A DNA stretch of 64,000 nt from Solimonas sp041659605 (GTDB lineage: Bacteria; Pseudomonadota; Gammaproteobacteria; Nevskiales; Nevskiaceae): assembly GCA_041659605.1 (NCBI GenBank), contig JBAZXW010000005.1, positions 62,001-126,000 of the forward strand, read 5' to 3'. Below, piece by piece: positions 18,571 to 29,524 of the stretch (its first letter is position 1; each line of letters starts with the position of its first letter). Position numbers and translations under genes: made by a program. Below the pieces are notes generated by a model. The model saw only the letters and a list, made by a program, of their open reading frames with translations, ran no database searches and was not told the DNA's origin.

Positions 18571-19692
18571 ATGATTCAAGCCGCCATTACCGGCACCGGT
18601 CTTTACACACCGCCGCTGTCCATCTCCAACGACGAGCTGGTCGCGTGCTACAACGCCTATGTCGATCGCTACAACCACGACAACGGCGCGGCCATCGCCG
18701 AAGGGCGACTGCCGGCGTTGCCGGCGTCCTCCAGCGAGTTCATTTTCAAGGCGTCCGGCATCCGCTCGCGGCATGTCGTCGACCGCGACGGCATCCTCGA
18801 TCTCGATGTGATGCGCCCGCGCATTCCGCTGCGCGGCGACGACGAGCCTTCGCTGATGTGCGAGATGGGCGTCGCTGCGGCGCGCGAGGCGCTGGCAAAC
18901 GCCAACCGCAAGGCCGAAGACGTCGACCTGGTGATTGTCGCCTGTTCGAACATGCAGCGCGGCTATCCGGCGATTGCGGTCGAGATCCAGCACCATCTGG
19001 GCGTGAGCGGCTACGCCTATGACATGAACGTCGCCTGCGCATCGGCGGCTTTCGGCATCCAGGCGGCGGTCGACGCCGTGCGCATGGGCAACGCGCGCGC
19101 GGCGCTGGTGGTCAGCCCGGAAATCTGCAGCGGCCACCTGAACTGGCGCAACCGCGACTGCCACTTCATCTTTGGCGATGCCGCGACAGCAGTGCTGGTC
19201 GAGCCGCAGCTGCGTGCGCAGTCGGCGACGCGCTTCGACGTGCTCGGCACGCGACTGCGCACGCAGTTTTCGAGCAACATCCGCAACAACTTCGGCTTCC
19301 TCAACGCCTGTGAGCAGCCGCAGCGCAGCTGGGAGGATGTCCTGTTTCACCAGGAAGGGCGCAAGGTGTTCAAGGAGGTCGTGCCGCTGGCGGCGGAGCT
19401 GATGCTGGGCCACCTCGGCGATCTGGGTATCGAGCCGGCCTCCGTTCGCCGGTTCTGGCTGCACCAGGCCAACCTGGGGATGAACCAGTTGATCGCCAGA
19501 CGGGTCTTAGGGCGCGAACCGGACGCGCAGGAAGCGCCGGTGATTCTCGACGAGTATGCGAATACCAGCTCGGCTGGTTCCGTGATTGCCTTCCACAAGT
19601 ACCACCAGGATCTCCGCTCCGGCGACGTCGGCGTGCTGTGCGCCTTCGGCGCCGGCTATTCGGTCGGTTCGGTGGTCATGAAGCGGGTTTGA
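18571..19692 (+). CDS. Beta-ketoacyl-ACP synthase III, FabH2-like
   Basis: A 373-residue thiolase-fold condensing enzyme. The catalytic triad is C156 in DMNVACASAAFG, H298 in WLHQANLG and N331 in EYANTSSAGS. It has the long N-terminal insertion (ISNDELVACYNAYVDRY and following) that separates it from the ~320-residue FabH. This matches the pseudomonad FabH2 type as I recall it, which condenses longer acyl-CoA primers with malonyl-ACP. No other fatty-acid synthesis genes flank it. It is followed 20 bases later by sppA. Confidence 0.88.
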   Translation: MIQAAITGTGLYTPPLSISNDELVACYNAYVDRYNHDNGAAIAEGRLPALPASSSEFIFKASGIRSRHVVDRDGILDLDVMRPRIPLRGDDEPSLMCEMGVAAAREALANANRKAEDVDLVIVACSNMQRGYPAIAVEIQHHLGVSGYAYDMNVACASAAFGIQAAVDAVRMGNARAALVVSPEICSGHLNWRNRDCHFIFGDAATAVLVEPQLRAQSATRFDVLGTRLRTQFSSNIRNNFGFLNACEQPQRSWEDVLFHQEGRKVFKEVVPLAAELMLGHLGDLGIEPASVRRFWLHQANLGMNQLIARRVLGREPDAQEAPVILDEYANTSSAGSVIAFHKYHQDLRSGDVGVLCAFGAGYSVGSVVMKRV

Positions 19693-19712
19693 ACCCGCGC
19701 CACTGAGTTTCC

Positions 19713-21605
19713 ATGAGCCAATCTAATTCCACGCGGGCCAACTCCACGCGGGACAAGTCTCTGTTGCGTCGCGCCTTCGATCTGGTCTGGGGCGCGATCG
19801 TCACGCTGTATCGAATCGCCATCATTTTCAGTGTCGTTGTGTCCGCCGCCCTGATCTGGTTTGCACTGCAGGGCGGCAAGCCGGTGGTCGTCGAGGACAA
19901 CGTGGCGTTGGTGCTGGCACCGACCGGCACGCTGGTCGAGCAGATCGACGAGGATCCGAGCCAGCGCCTGTTCGACGATCTGAGCGGCGAAATGCCGGCC
20001 CAGTCCAGTCTGCGCGAGCTGATCGAGGCGCTCGATGCGGCGCGCGACGACGAGCGCATCACGTTTGCCGTGCTCAAGCTCGACAGCCTGTGGGATGCCG
20101 GCCTGGCGCAGCTGGACGAGCTGCGTACGGCCATGGCGGCGTTCCAGGCGTCGGGCAAACGCATCGTCGCGTGGGGGCCGTGGTACGACCAGATGCACTA
20201 TTACGCCGCCTCGCAGGCTGACGAAGTGGTGCTCGATCCCTACGGCTTCGTGCAGCTCGAAGGCTTCAGTCTCTACACCAACTATTACCGCGATGCGCTC
20301 GACAAGCTCGGTGTCGACGTTCACGTGTTCCGCGTCGGCGAGTACAAGTCCGCAGTCGAGCCGTTCACCCGCAACGACATGTCCGCGGAGGCGCGGAAGG
20401 CCAATCTGGAATGGCTCGGCGACCTGTGGTCCGCCTATGGACGCGGCGTTGCGGCGGGGCGCGACTTGCCGCAGACGGCTGCCGCAGATTACGTGTCCGG
20501 GCTGCGCGCCGGCATGGCGGAACGGGGCGGCGATGCTGCGGCGTATGCCCGCGATCTGGGTTTGGTCAACAAGCTTGAAACCTTGAGCGAATTCCGTTCG
20601 CGCATGGCGGAGACGGTCGGCGTCGACGAGGATCACGGCAGCTTCCGTCAGATCCATTACCAGGAGTATCTCAGCGCCGTGCACCGAAGCGCCGCTGCAA
20701 GCGGCGGCGGGCACTCCGGCAAGAACGTCGCCCTGGTGGTCGTGCAGGGCGAGATCGTCGATGGCCCGGGCCAGCCGGGACAGGCCGGCGGCGACACGAT
20801 CTACGATTTGCTCGACGACGTGCGGCGCGATCCGGATGCGGCGGCCGTCGTGCTGCGCATCGACTCGCCCGGCGGCAGCGTCTTCGCAGCCGAGCAGATC
20901 CGCCGCGGCGTGCAGAACCTGCGTGCCGAAGGCAAGCCGGTCGTCGCCTCGATGTCCAGCGTGGCGGCGAGCGGCGGCTACTGGGTGGCGATGGATACCG
21001 ACCAGATCTGGGCGCACGAAACCACGATCACCGGCTCGATCGGCGTGTTCGGCCTGATCCCGACGCTGGACAAGACGCTGGGCAAGCTTGGTATCCACAC
21101 CGACGGTGTCGGGACGACGCCGCTTGCAGGTGCGTTCCGCATCGACCGGCCGCTGAACGATGAGGCGCAGGCGATCATCCAGTCCGGCGTCGAGAAGATC
21201 TATCACGACTTCATCGGCGGCGTCGCCGCGGCGCGCAAGCTGCCGATCGAACGCGTCGACCTGGTCGCGCGCGGCCGCGTCTGGAGCGGCGAGGATGCGC
21301 GCCAGCTCGGCCTGATCGACGAGTTCGGCAATCTGCGCCAGGCTGCGGACGCGGCTGCCAAGTTCGCCGGTCTTGACGTCGAGCAGTACGAACTGGACGA
21401 GCGCCAGCCGCGACGCGGGTTTGCGTCGGAGCTGCTGTCGCAGTTCTTCGGTCGCGTGCACATCGAGCTGATCCCCGGTGTCTCGGCGTGGGTGGAGCGT
21501 CTGCACGCGCGCGCCGACGTCGATCGCATGCTCGCCGCGTTCAACGATCCGCGCGGTCTGTACGCGCATTGTTTCTGCACGGTGTCGGTGGGGCGGGGCC
21601 GCTGA
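19713..21605 (+). CDS. sppA: Signal peptide peptidase SppA (67 kDa type)
   Basis: A 630-residue inner-membrane serine protease that digests released signal peptides. One N-terminal transmembrane helix (about 28-52) is followed by two tandem ClpP-like S49 domains. The Ser/Lys dyad is divided as in E. coli SppA: K212 in the first half (GEYKSAVEPF) and S420 in the second (SVAASGGYW), with the TGSIGVFG motif after it. Length fits the long form. The stop overlaps the start of the next hydrolase gene (TGATG). Confidence 0.95.
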   Translation: MSQSNSTRANSTRDKSLLRRAFDLVWGAIVTLYRIAIIFSVVVSAALIWFALQGGKPVVVEDNVALVLAPTGTLVEQIDEDPSQRLFDDLSGEMPAQSSLRELIEALDAARDDERITFAVLKLDSLWDAGLAQLDELRTAMAAFQASGKRIVAWGPWYDQMHYYAASQADEVVLDPYGFVQLEGFSLYTNYYRDALDKLGVDVHVFRVGEYKSAVEPFTRNDMSAEARKANLEWLGDLWSAYGRGVAAGRDLPQTAAADYVSGLRAGMAERGGDAAAYARDLGLVNKLETLSEFRSRMAETVGVDEDHGSFRQIHYQEYLSAVHRSAAASGGGHSGKNVALVVVQGEIVDGPGQPGQAGGDTIYDLLDDVRRDPDAAAVVLRIDSPGGSVFAAEQIRRGVQNLRAEGKPVVASMSSVAASGGYWVAMDTDQIWAHETTITGSIGVFGLIPTLDKTLGKLGIHTDGVGTTPLAGAFRIDRPLNDEAQAIIQSGVEKIYHDFIGGVAAARKLPIERVDLVARGRVWSGEDARQLGLIDEFGNLRQAADAAAKFAGLDVEQYELDERQPRRGFASELLSQFFGRVHIELIPGVSAWVERLHARADVDRMLAAFNDPRGLYAHCFCTVSVGRGR

Positions 21606-22417
21606 TGCCGGTCGTCCGCGTCGACGACGTCGAGATGCACTACCAGGAGGCGGGCCACGGCCCGCCTCTCGTTTTTCTGCATGGGCTGGGGGGCAGTTCC
21701 GACGACTGGGAACATCAGATTCCGCACTTCGCAGGACACTTCCGCGTCCTGGCGCCGGACCTGCGCGGCTTCGGTCGCACTGCGGCCGGGAACCGGCGCC
21801 TGAGCGTTGCGCGGCTCGCGGCCGACGTCGGCGCATTTCTGGGCGCGATGGGCGTGACCCGTTTCCGGCTGGTCGGTCACTCGATGGGCGGCGCCGTATC
21901 GCTGCAGTACACGCTGAATTGTCCCGGTCGGATCGAACGCCTGGTCATCGCCAACAGCGTGCCGAGTTTCAAGCCGCAATCCGCGCGGCACTATGTGGAG
22001 TTTCTTTATCGTCTCGCCGTGATGGGCATGCTCGGACCCGCCCGGCTTGCCGAGATCAGTGCGATGCGCCAGTTTCCGGAGCCGCAGCACGAGTCCCTGC
22101 GCGCGAAGCTGATCGCGCGTGGCGCACGCAACTCGCGGGCGACCTACCTGTCGACGCTCGCGTCGCTGGGGCGTTGGTCGGTGATCGAGCGCCTGCACGA
22201 GCTGAGCATGCCGGTGCTGGTGGCGGCGTCGCAGCACGACTACTTCGGTCACGACGAGACAGTGAAGTTCGCCCATGCGCTGCCGCGTGGGCGACTGCAC
22301 GTGTTCAAGAGCGCGCATCACGGGCTGCCGATGGAACAGCCTGACGCATTCAACGCCGTGCTCGAGCGCTTCCTGCGCGGCGCGGGACCGGCACCGCATC
22401 AGGACGCGACGACGTGA
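21605..22417 (+). CDS. Alpha/beta hydrolase
   Basis: A 270-residue alpha/beta hydrolase with all motifs: oxyanion FLHGLGGSSDDW, nucleophile elbow VGHSMGGAVSL, acid in ASQHDYFG, and histidine in SAHHGLPME. No signal peptide. It belongs to the large group that includes haloalkane dehalogenase-like and carboxylesterase enzymes; the substrate cannot be read from sequence. ATG 21605 overlaps the sppA stop and its own stop overlaps the murI start (GTGA), so the three genes are a coupled unit. Confidence 0.88.
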   Translation: MPVVRVDDVEMHYQEAGHGPPLVFLHGLGGSSDDWEHQIPHFAGHFRVLAPDLRGFGRTAAGNRRLSVARLAADVGAFLGAMGVTRFRLVGHSMGGAVSLQYTLNCPGRIERLVIANSVPSFKPQSARHYVEFLYRLAVMGMLGPARLAEISAMRQFPEPQHESLRAKLIARGARNSRATYLSTLASLGRWSVIERLHELSMPVLVAASQHDYFGHDETVKFAHALPRGRLHVFKSAHHGLPMEQPDAFNAVLERFLRGAGPAPHQDATT

Positions 22418-23193
22418 GCGTCGCTCCGGGCGCCCCCCCCATTGGGATATTCGATTCAGGTGTCGGTGGCATCTCGGTGCTGCGCGAGATCCGCAGTCTG
22501 CTGCCGGCCGAGGATGCGATCTACTACGCCGACAGCGGGCATTGCCCTTATGGCGGCAAGCCGCGCGAGGAGATCGTCGCGCGGGCCACGGCGATCACCG
22601 AAATCCTGCTCGCGCGCGGTTCGAAGCTGATCGTCGTCGCCTGCAACACGGCGACGATCGCCGCCGTCGAGCACCTGCGCGCGACTTACCCGGTGCCCTT
22701 CGTCGGCATGGAACCGGCGGTCAAGCCGGCGGTGGCAATGACGCGCAGCGGCGTCGTCGGCGTGCTGGCAACCGGTGCCGCACTGGCCGGAGAGAAGTTC
22801 CACAAGCTCGTCGCCCAGCACGCCGGCGGCGTGCGCGTGATCACGCAGCCCTGTCCGGGGCTGGTCGAGCAGGTGGAGGCCGGTGATCTCGACGGGCCGC
22901 GGACGCGCGAGCTGATTGCGCGCTACACCGCGCCGCTGATCGCGGCGGGTGCCGACGTGCTGGTCCTGGGCTGCACGCACTACCCATTCCTGCGGCTGCA
23001 GATCCAGGCGGCGGTCGGTGCGAGCGTCCGCCTGGTGGACACCGGCGCAGCCGTGGCGCGTCAGACGCGGCGCCTGCTCGAACGCGATGGCCTGCTGAAC
23101 CCGGCGTCGCGGCCTGGTGCGATCGAGTGGCACACCAGCGGCGATGCGGCGCAGTTCGAGCGCCTGCACGGGAGGCTGTTGCAGGCTGCCTGA
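22414..23193 (+). CDS. murI: Glutamate racemase
   Basis: A 259-residue cofactor-independent racemase making D-glutamate for peptidoglycan. The substrate-binding GIFDSGVGGISVLREI opens the protein, and both catalytic cysteines are present: C77 in VVACNTATIAAV and C187 in VLGCTHYPFL. The start is GTG 22414, overlapping the previous stop. The gene converges on nadC, with only ten bases between stops and no terminator hairpin seen. Confidence 0.96.
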   Translation: MSVAPGAPPIGIFDSGVGGISVLREIRSLLPAEDAIYYADSGHCPYGGKPREEIVARATAITEILLARGSKLIVVACNTATIAAVEHLRATYPVPFVGMEPAVKPAVAMTRSGVVGVLATGAALAGEKFHKLVAQHAGGVRVITQPCPGLVEQVEAGDLDGPRTRELIARYTAPLIAAGADVLVLGCTHYPFLRLQIQAAVGASVRLVDTGAAVARQTRRLLERDGLLNPASRPGAIEWHTSGDAAQFERLHGRLLQAA

Positions 23194-23203
23194 GTCGCGG
23201 GGC

Positions 23204-24061
23204 TCAGGTGAAGCGCATCGACAGGTCGATGGCGCGCAGATGCTTGGTGATCGAGCCGACGGAAATGCGGTCGACGCCGGTTTCGGCCAGCGAACGGATT
23301 GTTTCGAGCGTCGCGCCGCCGGAGTACTCGATCAGCGTGCGGCCGCCGCGTGCGCGGTGACTGCGAACCTGCTGCACCGCTACCCGCAGCTGATCGAGTG
23401 AGAATTCGTCGACCAGCAGCAGATCGACGTCGGCCTCGAGCGCTGCCTGCACTTCGTCGGGCGTTTCGGCTTCGGTCATCAGCGGTACGCCGGCACCCAG
23501 CGCACGGGCGTTGGCGATCGCGGCGCGGATGCCGCCCGCTGCGGCGACATGGTTTTCCTTGATCAGGATGCCGTCGTAGAGACCGATGCGGTGATTGATG
23601 CCGCCGCCGCACAGGACCGCATACTTCTGCGCGTTGCGCAGCCCGGGCAGGGTCTTGCGCGTATCAGCGATGCGGCAGCCGGTACCGGCGACGGCATCGA
23701 CGTAGCGCCGCACCGTCGTCGCCGTGCCGGACAGCGTCTGCAGGAAGTTCAGCGCTGCGCGCTCGCCGCTGACCAGTGCGCGCGCCGGGCCGGCGAGCGT
23801 GAACACCACCTGGTCGGGCGCGATGCTGTGCCCGTCCAGTAGCGACCACTCGATGACGACCGCCGGATCGATCTGGCGGAACACCTCGTCGACCCAGGCG
23901 CGCCCGCAGATCACGGCCGCTTCGCGCGCGATGACGCGGGCGCGCGCCTGCTGGCCGGGGGCCACGAGGCGCGCGGTGACGTCGCCGCTGCCGATGTCCT
24001 CGGCCAGCGCGTGGCGCACCGTTTCCGCGAGGTCGTTGACGTAGGCGGGCAACGCGATCAT
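23204..24061 (-). CDS. nadC: Nicotinate-nucleotide diphosphorylase (carboxylating)
   Basis: A 285-residue enzyme converting quinolinate and PRPP to nicotinate mononucleotide in NAD synthesis. Family motifs include EDIGSGDVTA near the start, ERAALNFLQTLSGTAT, DTRKTLPGLRNAQKYAV, GGGINHRIGLYDGILIKENH, and ISVGSITKH at the end. It starts 11 bases after the argF stop, so argF and nadC appear co-transcribed. nadA, making its substrate, is at 35480. Confidence 0.96.
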   Translation of the reverse strand: MIALPAYVNDLAETVRHALAEDIGSGDVTARLVAPGQQARARVIAREAAVICGRAWVDEVFRQIDPAVVIEWSLLDGHSIAPDQVVFTLAGPARALVSGERAALNFLQTLSGTATTVRRYVDAVAGTGCRIADTRKTLPGLRNAQKYAVLCGGGINHRIGLYDGILIKENHVAAAGGIRAAIANARALGAGVPLMTEAETPDEVQAALEADVDLLLVDEFSLDQLRVAVQQVRSHRARGGRTLIEYSGGATLETIRSLAETGVDRISVGSITKHLRAIDLSMRFT

Positions 24062-24071
24062 GCGGCTCGGC

Positions 24072-24977
24072 TCAGGCGCGGGTCTGCCACAGGAATTCGA
24101 GCAGGGCCATCTGCGCCCACAGGCGGTTCTCGGCCTCGTCCCAGACCACCGACTGCGGTCCATCGATGACCTCGGCCGAGACTTCCTCCCCCCGGTGTGC
24201 GGGCAGGCAGTGCATGAAGATGGCGTCGCGCTTGGCGCGCGCCATCAGCTCGCGATCAACCTGGTAACCCGCGAAGGCCGCCAGGCGCTTCTTGGTTTCG
24301 GCTTCCTGACCCATGCTGGTCCAGGTGTCGGTGACGATTGCATCGGCGCCGTTGGCGGCGAAGCTGGCGCCGCGCATCAGCTCGACGTGATCGCCGGCCG
24401 CAGCCACGATCGCCGGGTCCGGCTCATAGCCCTTGGGCGCTGCGATGCGCAGCTTGAAGCCGAACATGCGCGCAGCTTCGATCCACGAGTGGCAGACGTT
24501 GTTGCCATCACCGATCCAGGCCGCGACCTTGCCGGCCGGATCGCCGCGATGTTCGAACCAGCACTGCATGTCGGCGAGCAGCTGGCAGGGGTGATGGACG
24601 TCCGACAGGCCGTTGACCACCGGCACGCGCGAATTTGCCGCCAGCTCTTCCTGGTCGGCCTGCGAGTCGTTGCGGATCATGATGGCATCGCACATCCGCG
24701 ACAGCACCTTCGCGGTGTCGGCGATCGGCTCGTCGCGGCCGAGCTGCGTCGCCCCGGAGTGCAGGAACAGCGCATGCCCGCCGAACTTCGCCATCCCGGC
24801 CTCGAAGCTGACGCGGGTGCGCGTCGAATTCTTGGTGAAAATCATCGCCAGCGTCCTGCCGACGAAGGGGCGGAACGTCGGGTCCGGATTGCCGCGCAGC
24901 GCCATCGCGCGTGCGATCACCTGCCGTGCTTCGGGCGGCGAAAGATCCGAGAGACGGAGGAAATGCCGGGCTGCCAT
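24072..24977 (-). CDS. argF: Ornithine carbamoyltransferase
   Basis: A 301-residue enzyme making citrulline from ornithine and carbamoyl phosphate. The carbamoyl phosphate loop is STRTR (51-55), followed by HPCQLLAD for the second phosphate and ornithine region, and HCLPAHRGEEV near the C-terminus, which carries the ornithine-binding cysteine. ATG 24977 gives a standard length; the open frame upstream is in the sodB region and non-homologous. nadC follows on the same strand. Confidence 0.96.
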   Translation of the reverse strand: MAARHFLRLSDLSPPEARQVIARAMALRGNPDPTFRPFVGRTLAMIFTKNSTRTRVSFEAGMAKFGGHALFLHSGATQLGRDEPIADTAKVLSRMCDAIMIRNDSQADQEELAANSRVPVVNGLSDVHHPCQLLADMQCWFEHRGDPAGKVAAWIGDGNNVCHSWIEAARMFGFKLRIAAPKGYEPDPAIVAAAGDHVELMRGASFAANGADAIVTDTWTSMGQEAETKKRLAAFAGYQVDRELMARAKRDAIFMHCLPAHRGEEVSAEVIDGPQSVVWDEAENRLWAQMALLEFLWQTRA

Positions 24978-24990
24978 CGCTGATGCTCCA

Positions 24991-25021
24991 AATGAAACGG
25001 GCCGCGCAATCGCGCGGCCCG
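24991..25021 (-). terminator. Rho-independent terminator after sodB
   Basis: A perfect 9-base stem, GGGCCGCGC (25000-25008) and GCGCGGCCC (25013-25021), with a 4-base loop. On the minus strand it is followed by GTTTCATTT. It lies just after the sodB stop and before argF. Confidence 0.8.
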
Positions 25022-25054
25022 GAAGTTCTCCGGTTGTCGCAAACCGGATCGGAC

Positions 25055-25630
25055 TTAACCGAGGTTCTTCTCGACGAAGTCCCAGTTCACCAGCGCCCAG
25101 AAGTGCTCCAGATAGCTCGGGCGCGCGTTGCGGTAGTCGACGTAGTAGGCGTGCTCCCAGACGTCGCAGGTGAGCAGCGGCTTCTTGCCTTCGGTCAGCG
25201 GCGTCGCCGCATTCGAGGTGTTGACGATCGCCAGGCTGCCGTCGGCGTTCTTGACCAGCCAGGTCCAGCCGGAGCCGAAGTTGCCGAGCGCCGATTCGGT
25301 GAACTGCTTCTTGAAGTCCTCGACGCCGCCGAAGGTCTTGACCAGCGCGTCGGTCAGTTTCTTGCCGGGGGCGGCCTGCTTGGGCGCCAGGCAGTTCCAG
25401 AAGAACGTGTGATTCCACACCTGCGCGGCGTTGTTGAAGATCTTGCCGGTGGACTTCTTGACGATGTCCTCGAGGGCCATGTTCTCGAATTCAGTACCGG
25501 CGATGAGCTTGTTGCCGTTGTCGACGTAGGCCTTGTGGTGCTTGCCGTAGTGGTAATCGAGGGTTTCGGACGACATGTGCGGCGCCAGCGCGTCGCGTGC
25601 GTACGGGAGTTCGGGGAGCGTCATTGCCAT
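25055..25630 (-). CDS. sodB: Superoxide dismutase [Fe]
   Basis: A 191-residue cytoplasmic superoxide dismutase. The metal ligands are H27 (LDYHYGKHH), H74 (VWNHTFFW), D156 and H160 (DVWEHAYYVDY). Gln70 (NNAAQVWNH) in the N-terminal domain is the active-site glutamine of the iron type, so Fe is expected. ATG 25630 is used. It is divergent from grxD across a 224-base intergenic region and has its own terminator. Confidence 0.96.
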   Translation of the reverse strand: MAMTLPELPYARDALAPHMSSETLDYHYGKHHKAYVDNGNKLIAGTEFENMALEDIVKKSTGKIFNNAAQVWNHTFFWNCLAPKQAAPGKKLTDALVKTFGGVEDFKKQFTESALGNFGSGWTWLVKNADGSLAIVNTSNAATPLTEGKKPLLTCDVWEHAYYVDYRNARPSYLEHFWALVNWDFVEKNLG

Positions 25631-25813
25631 GGTTATGTCCTCGGTCTTACTCTGGCTTCGAGTTGCAAGGGGTGCGATGGGGGCGAACAAAATAGGCGAG
25701 GGGACAGTCAAATTCAATACTTGAGTCCACGCGATCTGCCCCAATCATCGATTCATGGACGATTCATGGGCGCCGGTCGACACAGCAATTCACCCGGGCT
25801 TCACATGCACGCG

Positions 25814-25819
25814 TATAAT
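25814..25819 (+). promoter_or_regulatory. -10 element upstream of grxD
   Basis: A perfect TATAAT lies 35 bases before the grxD ATG. No good -35 is seen at 16-18 bases upstream. It is followed by GC-rich sequence, similar to other candidate -10 sites in this window (26864, 47141, 59982). The rest of the 224-base divergent region shows no other clear signal. Confidence 0.5.
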
Positions 25820-25854
25820 CCGCGGCCGTTCTCACTCCCTTGATGGAGACCTCG

Positions 25855-26184
25855 ATGGACGCACTCGAGCGTATCAAACAGCAAGTTACTGAAAATCCGA
25901 TCATTCTCTACATGAAAGGCACGCCGGACTTTCCGCAGTGCGGGTTCTCCGCACGGTCGGTGCAGGCGATCAAGTCCTGCGCCGTGCCGTTCGCGTACGT
26001 GAATATCTACGAAGACGAAGAGATCTATCGCGCGTTGCCCAAGTTCGCGAACTGGCCGACCTTCCCGCAGCTGTATGTGAAGGGCGAGCTGATTGGCGGC
26101 TGCGACATCACGCTGGATCTGCACCAGTCCGGCGAGCTGGAGAAGATGCTCAAGGAGGCGGTCGGCGAGAAGAAAGCCGCCTGA
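25855..26184 (+). CDS. grxD: Monothiol glutaredoxin, CGFS type
   Basis: A 109-residue Grx4-type protein that carries and delivers [2Fe-2S] clusters and does not mainly reduce disulfides. The active site is CGFS (C29-S32), preceded by YMKGTPDFPQ, with WPTFPQLYVKGELIGGCDI for glutathione binding. GGAG at 25844-25847 is well placed for ATG 25855. A strong hairpin follows the stop, so the gene is probably monocistronic. Confidence 0.96.
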   Translation: MDALERIKQQVTENPIILYMKGTPDFPQCGFSARSVQAIKSCAVPFAYVNIYEDEEIYRALPKFANWPTFPQLYVKGELIGGCDITLDLHQSGELEKMLKEAVGEKKAA

Positions 26185-26206
26185 TTCGTTTCGCACCCAA
26201 GCCTTG

Positions 26207-26240
26207 CAAGAACGCCCGCGTCTAGCGGGCGTTCTTGTTA
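26207..26240. terminator. Bidirectional terminator between grxD and the DJ-1 gene
   Basis: A perfect 13-base stem, CAAGAACGCCCGC (26207-26219) and its complement (26225-26237), with a five-base loop. The stem ends in TTCTTG on either strand, serving the two convergent genes, and the DJ-1 gene stop codon abuts it. Confidence 0.8.
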
Positions 26241-26786
26241 CTGGCCTTGATGCAGCAGGTCGGCGGCGATTTCCTTGCGCCGCGCCGCGCCGCACAGGAC
26301 TTCGACCAGCTGCAGCGCGAAGGCCATCGCGGTGGCCGGGCCTTGGCTGGTGATGCAGTGTCCGTCGACGACGACCGGCCGGTCGACAAAATGCAGCAGC
26401 TGTTCGCGGAATGCCGGGTAGCAGGTCGCCTGCTTGCCGTCGAGCAGACCGTGCGGGGACAGGGCGAAGGCCGGAGCCGCGCAGATCGCGCCGTACCAGC
26501 GGTGGTTCAGGCGTTGCCCGCGCAGCTTGTCCATCAGCGGCACGCACTGTGCAAGTGCGCGAGCGCCGGATTCGCCGCCCGGCAAGGCGATCAGATCGAA
26601 GTCCTGGTTCGCGACGTCGGCGAACAGCGCATCGGCAGTCAAAGTAATCCCGCGCGTGCCGGCAATGCGCCGGTCTGCGCCGATGCTGGCAACCGTGACG
26701 TCGACGTCCGCGCGCCGCAGCACATTGACGATCGTCACCGTCTCCAGCGATTCGGAACCCTCGGCGACCGGGATCAATGCCTTCAT
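26238..26786 (-). CDS. DJ-1/PfpI family protein (YajL-like)
   Basis: A 182-residue DJ-1 fold protein. The nucleophile elbow cysteine is C102 in GAICAAPAFAL and the partner glutamate is in the N-terminal VAEGSESLE. GRAALAQ-like loops are replaced by GGESGARALAQ, as in YajL/ThiJ. Relatives act as stress-linked chaperones or on glyoxal-modified substrates; the precise activity is debated. ATG 26786 has a strong AGGAGG seven bases upstream, and the gene is divergent from icd. Confidence 0.92.
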   Translation of the reverse strand: MKALIPVAEGSESLETVTIVNVLRRADVDVTVASIGADRRIAGTRGITLTADALFADVANQDFDLIALPGGESGARALAQCVPLMDKLRGQRLNHRWYGAICAAPAFALSPHGLLDGKQATCYPAFREQLLHFVDRPVVVDGHCITSQGPATAMAFALQLVEVLCGAARRKEIAADLLHQGQ

Positions 26787-26863
26787 GCCTGTGCCTCCTT
26801 TTGACTTGGTTCTCACGTTAACGGTTTGCCGTGCATTCGTCACTGTGACTTCGCAAAGCGGCG

Positions 26864-26869
26864 TAGAAT
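26864..26869 (+). promoter_or_regulatory. Candidate -10 element upstream of icd
   Basis: TAGAAT lies 48 bases before the icd ATG in the 130-base region divergent from the DJ-1 gene. No convincing -35 accompanies it. CACTGTGACTTCG just upstream could be part of a factor-dependent promoter. Confidence 0.35.
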
Positions 26870-26916
26870 CGGGCCCCCCGTCAGAAAGACACCAGAACAA
26901 ATCGGAGACTCGAATC

Positions 26917-28683
<1,767 letters not shown>

Positions 28684-28709
28684 GCGACTTGCACTGAGCA
28701 GTTCACAAT

Positions 28710-28739
28710 GGGGCGGCTGCGGCCGCCCCGTTTCATTTG
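28710..28739 (+). terminator. Rho-independent terminator after icd
   Basis: An 8-base stem, GGGGCGGC (28710-28717) and GCCGCCCC (28722-28729), is followed by GTTTCATTT on the plus strand, 26 bases after the icd stop. Confidence 0.75.
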
Positions 28740-28755
28740 AACGCTGCGAAATGTT

Positions 28756-29520
28756 ATGCGCATTGGCCTATTGATCGTTGGCGACGAAATCCTCTCCGGC
28801 AAGCGCACGGATCGGCATCTGGCGAAGGTGATCGAGCTGCTGCGCGTCCGTGGCCTGGAGCTGTCGTGGGCACGACTCGTCGGCGACGACGAGGCGGACA
28901 TCGCCGACGCCCTGATCTGGGCGCAGGGCCGCGGCGACGTCGTCTTGTCCTGCGGCGGCATCGGCGCGACGCCGGACGATCGGACCCGGCAGGCTGCCGC
29001 CCGCGCTTTCGACGTTCCCGTCGAGAGGCACGCCGAAGCAGAAGCACTGATCGTGGGCCAGTACGGCGACGCGGCGCACCCGAACCGCGTGCTGATGGCC
29101 GATTTTCCACGCGGCGCCGGCCTGATCCCCAACCCCGTGAACAACGTTGCCGGCTTCTTCGTCGAGGACTGCAACTTCGTGCCCGGCTTTCCGGAGATGG
29201 CCTGGCCGATGCTCGAATGGGTGCTCGACACACGCTATGCGCACCTGCATCGGCAGCAGGATCGGGTCGAGTACCGCATGCGGGCGATCGGCACCAGCGG
29301 TGAGGGCGATTTGCTGCCGCTGATGGAGGCGACGCTCGCGCAGTTCCCGGCGATCAAGCTTTCGAGCCTGCCGTTCCGCGGCGATGTGACCCGGCCGCGG
29401 CATATCGAGTTCGGGTTCAAGGGCGAGCGTACGGCGGCGGCGGCGGCCTATCGCTATTTTGCCGGGCGGTTGGCCGCAGAGTTTCCGGTGCAGATCGAAG
29501 TGCTCGACGCGCCGGCGTGA
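28756..29520 (+). CDS. Molybdopterin-binding (CinA/MoaB-fold) protein
   Basis: A 254-residue protein beginning IGLLIVGDEILSGKRTDRHL, the start of the MoCF_biosynth fold shared by MoaB, MogA and CinA, with the phosphate-binding SCGGIGATPDDRTRQA motif. The C-terminal part (about 170-254) has no amidase domain of CinA. Related stand-alone proteins are annotated as competence-damage or molybdopterin-binding family without a defined reaction. No molybdenum-cofactor genes are nearby. Its stop is five bases from the convergent transporter gene. Confidence 0.88.
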   Translation: MRIGLLIVGDEILSGKRTDRHLAKVIELLRVRGLELSWARLVGDDEADIADALIWAQGRGDVVLSCGGIGATPDDRTRQAAARAFDVPVERHAEAEALIVGQYGDAAHPNRVLMADFPRGAGLIPNPVNNVAGFFVEDCNFVPGFPEMAWPMLEWVLDTRYAHLHRQQDRVEYRMRAIGTSGEGDLLPLMEATLAQFPAIKLSSLPFRGDVTRPRHIEFGFKGERTAAAAAYRYFAGRLAAEFPVQIEVLDAPA

Positions 29521-29524
29521 GGGC

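Noticed and set aside
19656..21836. A long minus-strand open frame opposite sppA
   Set aside because: The plus strand encodes a full SppA with its Lys/Ser dyad; the antisense protein has no domain.
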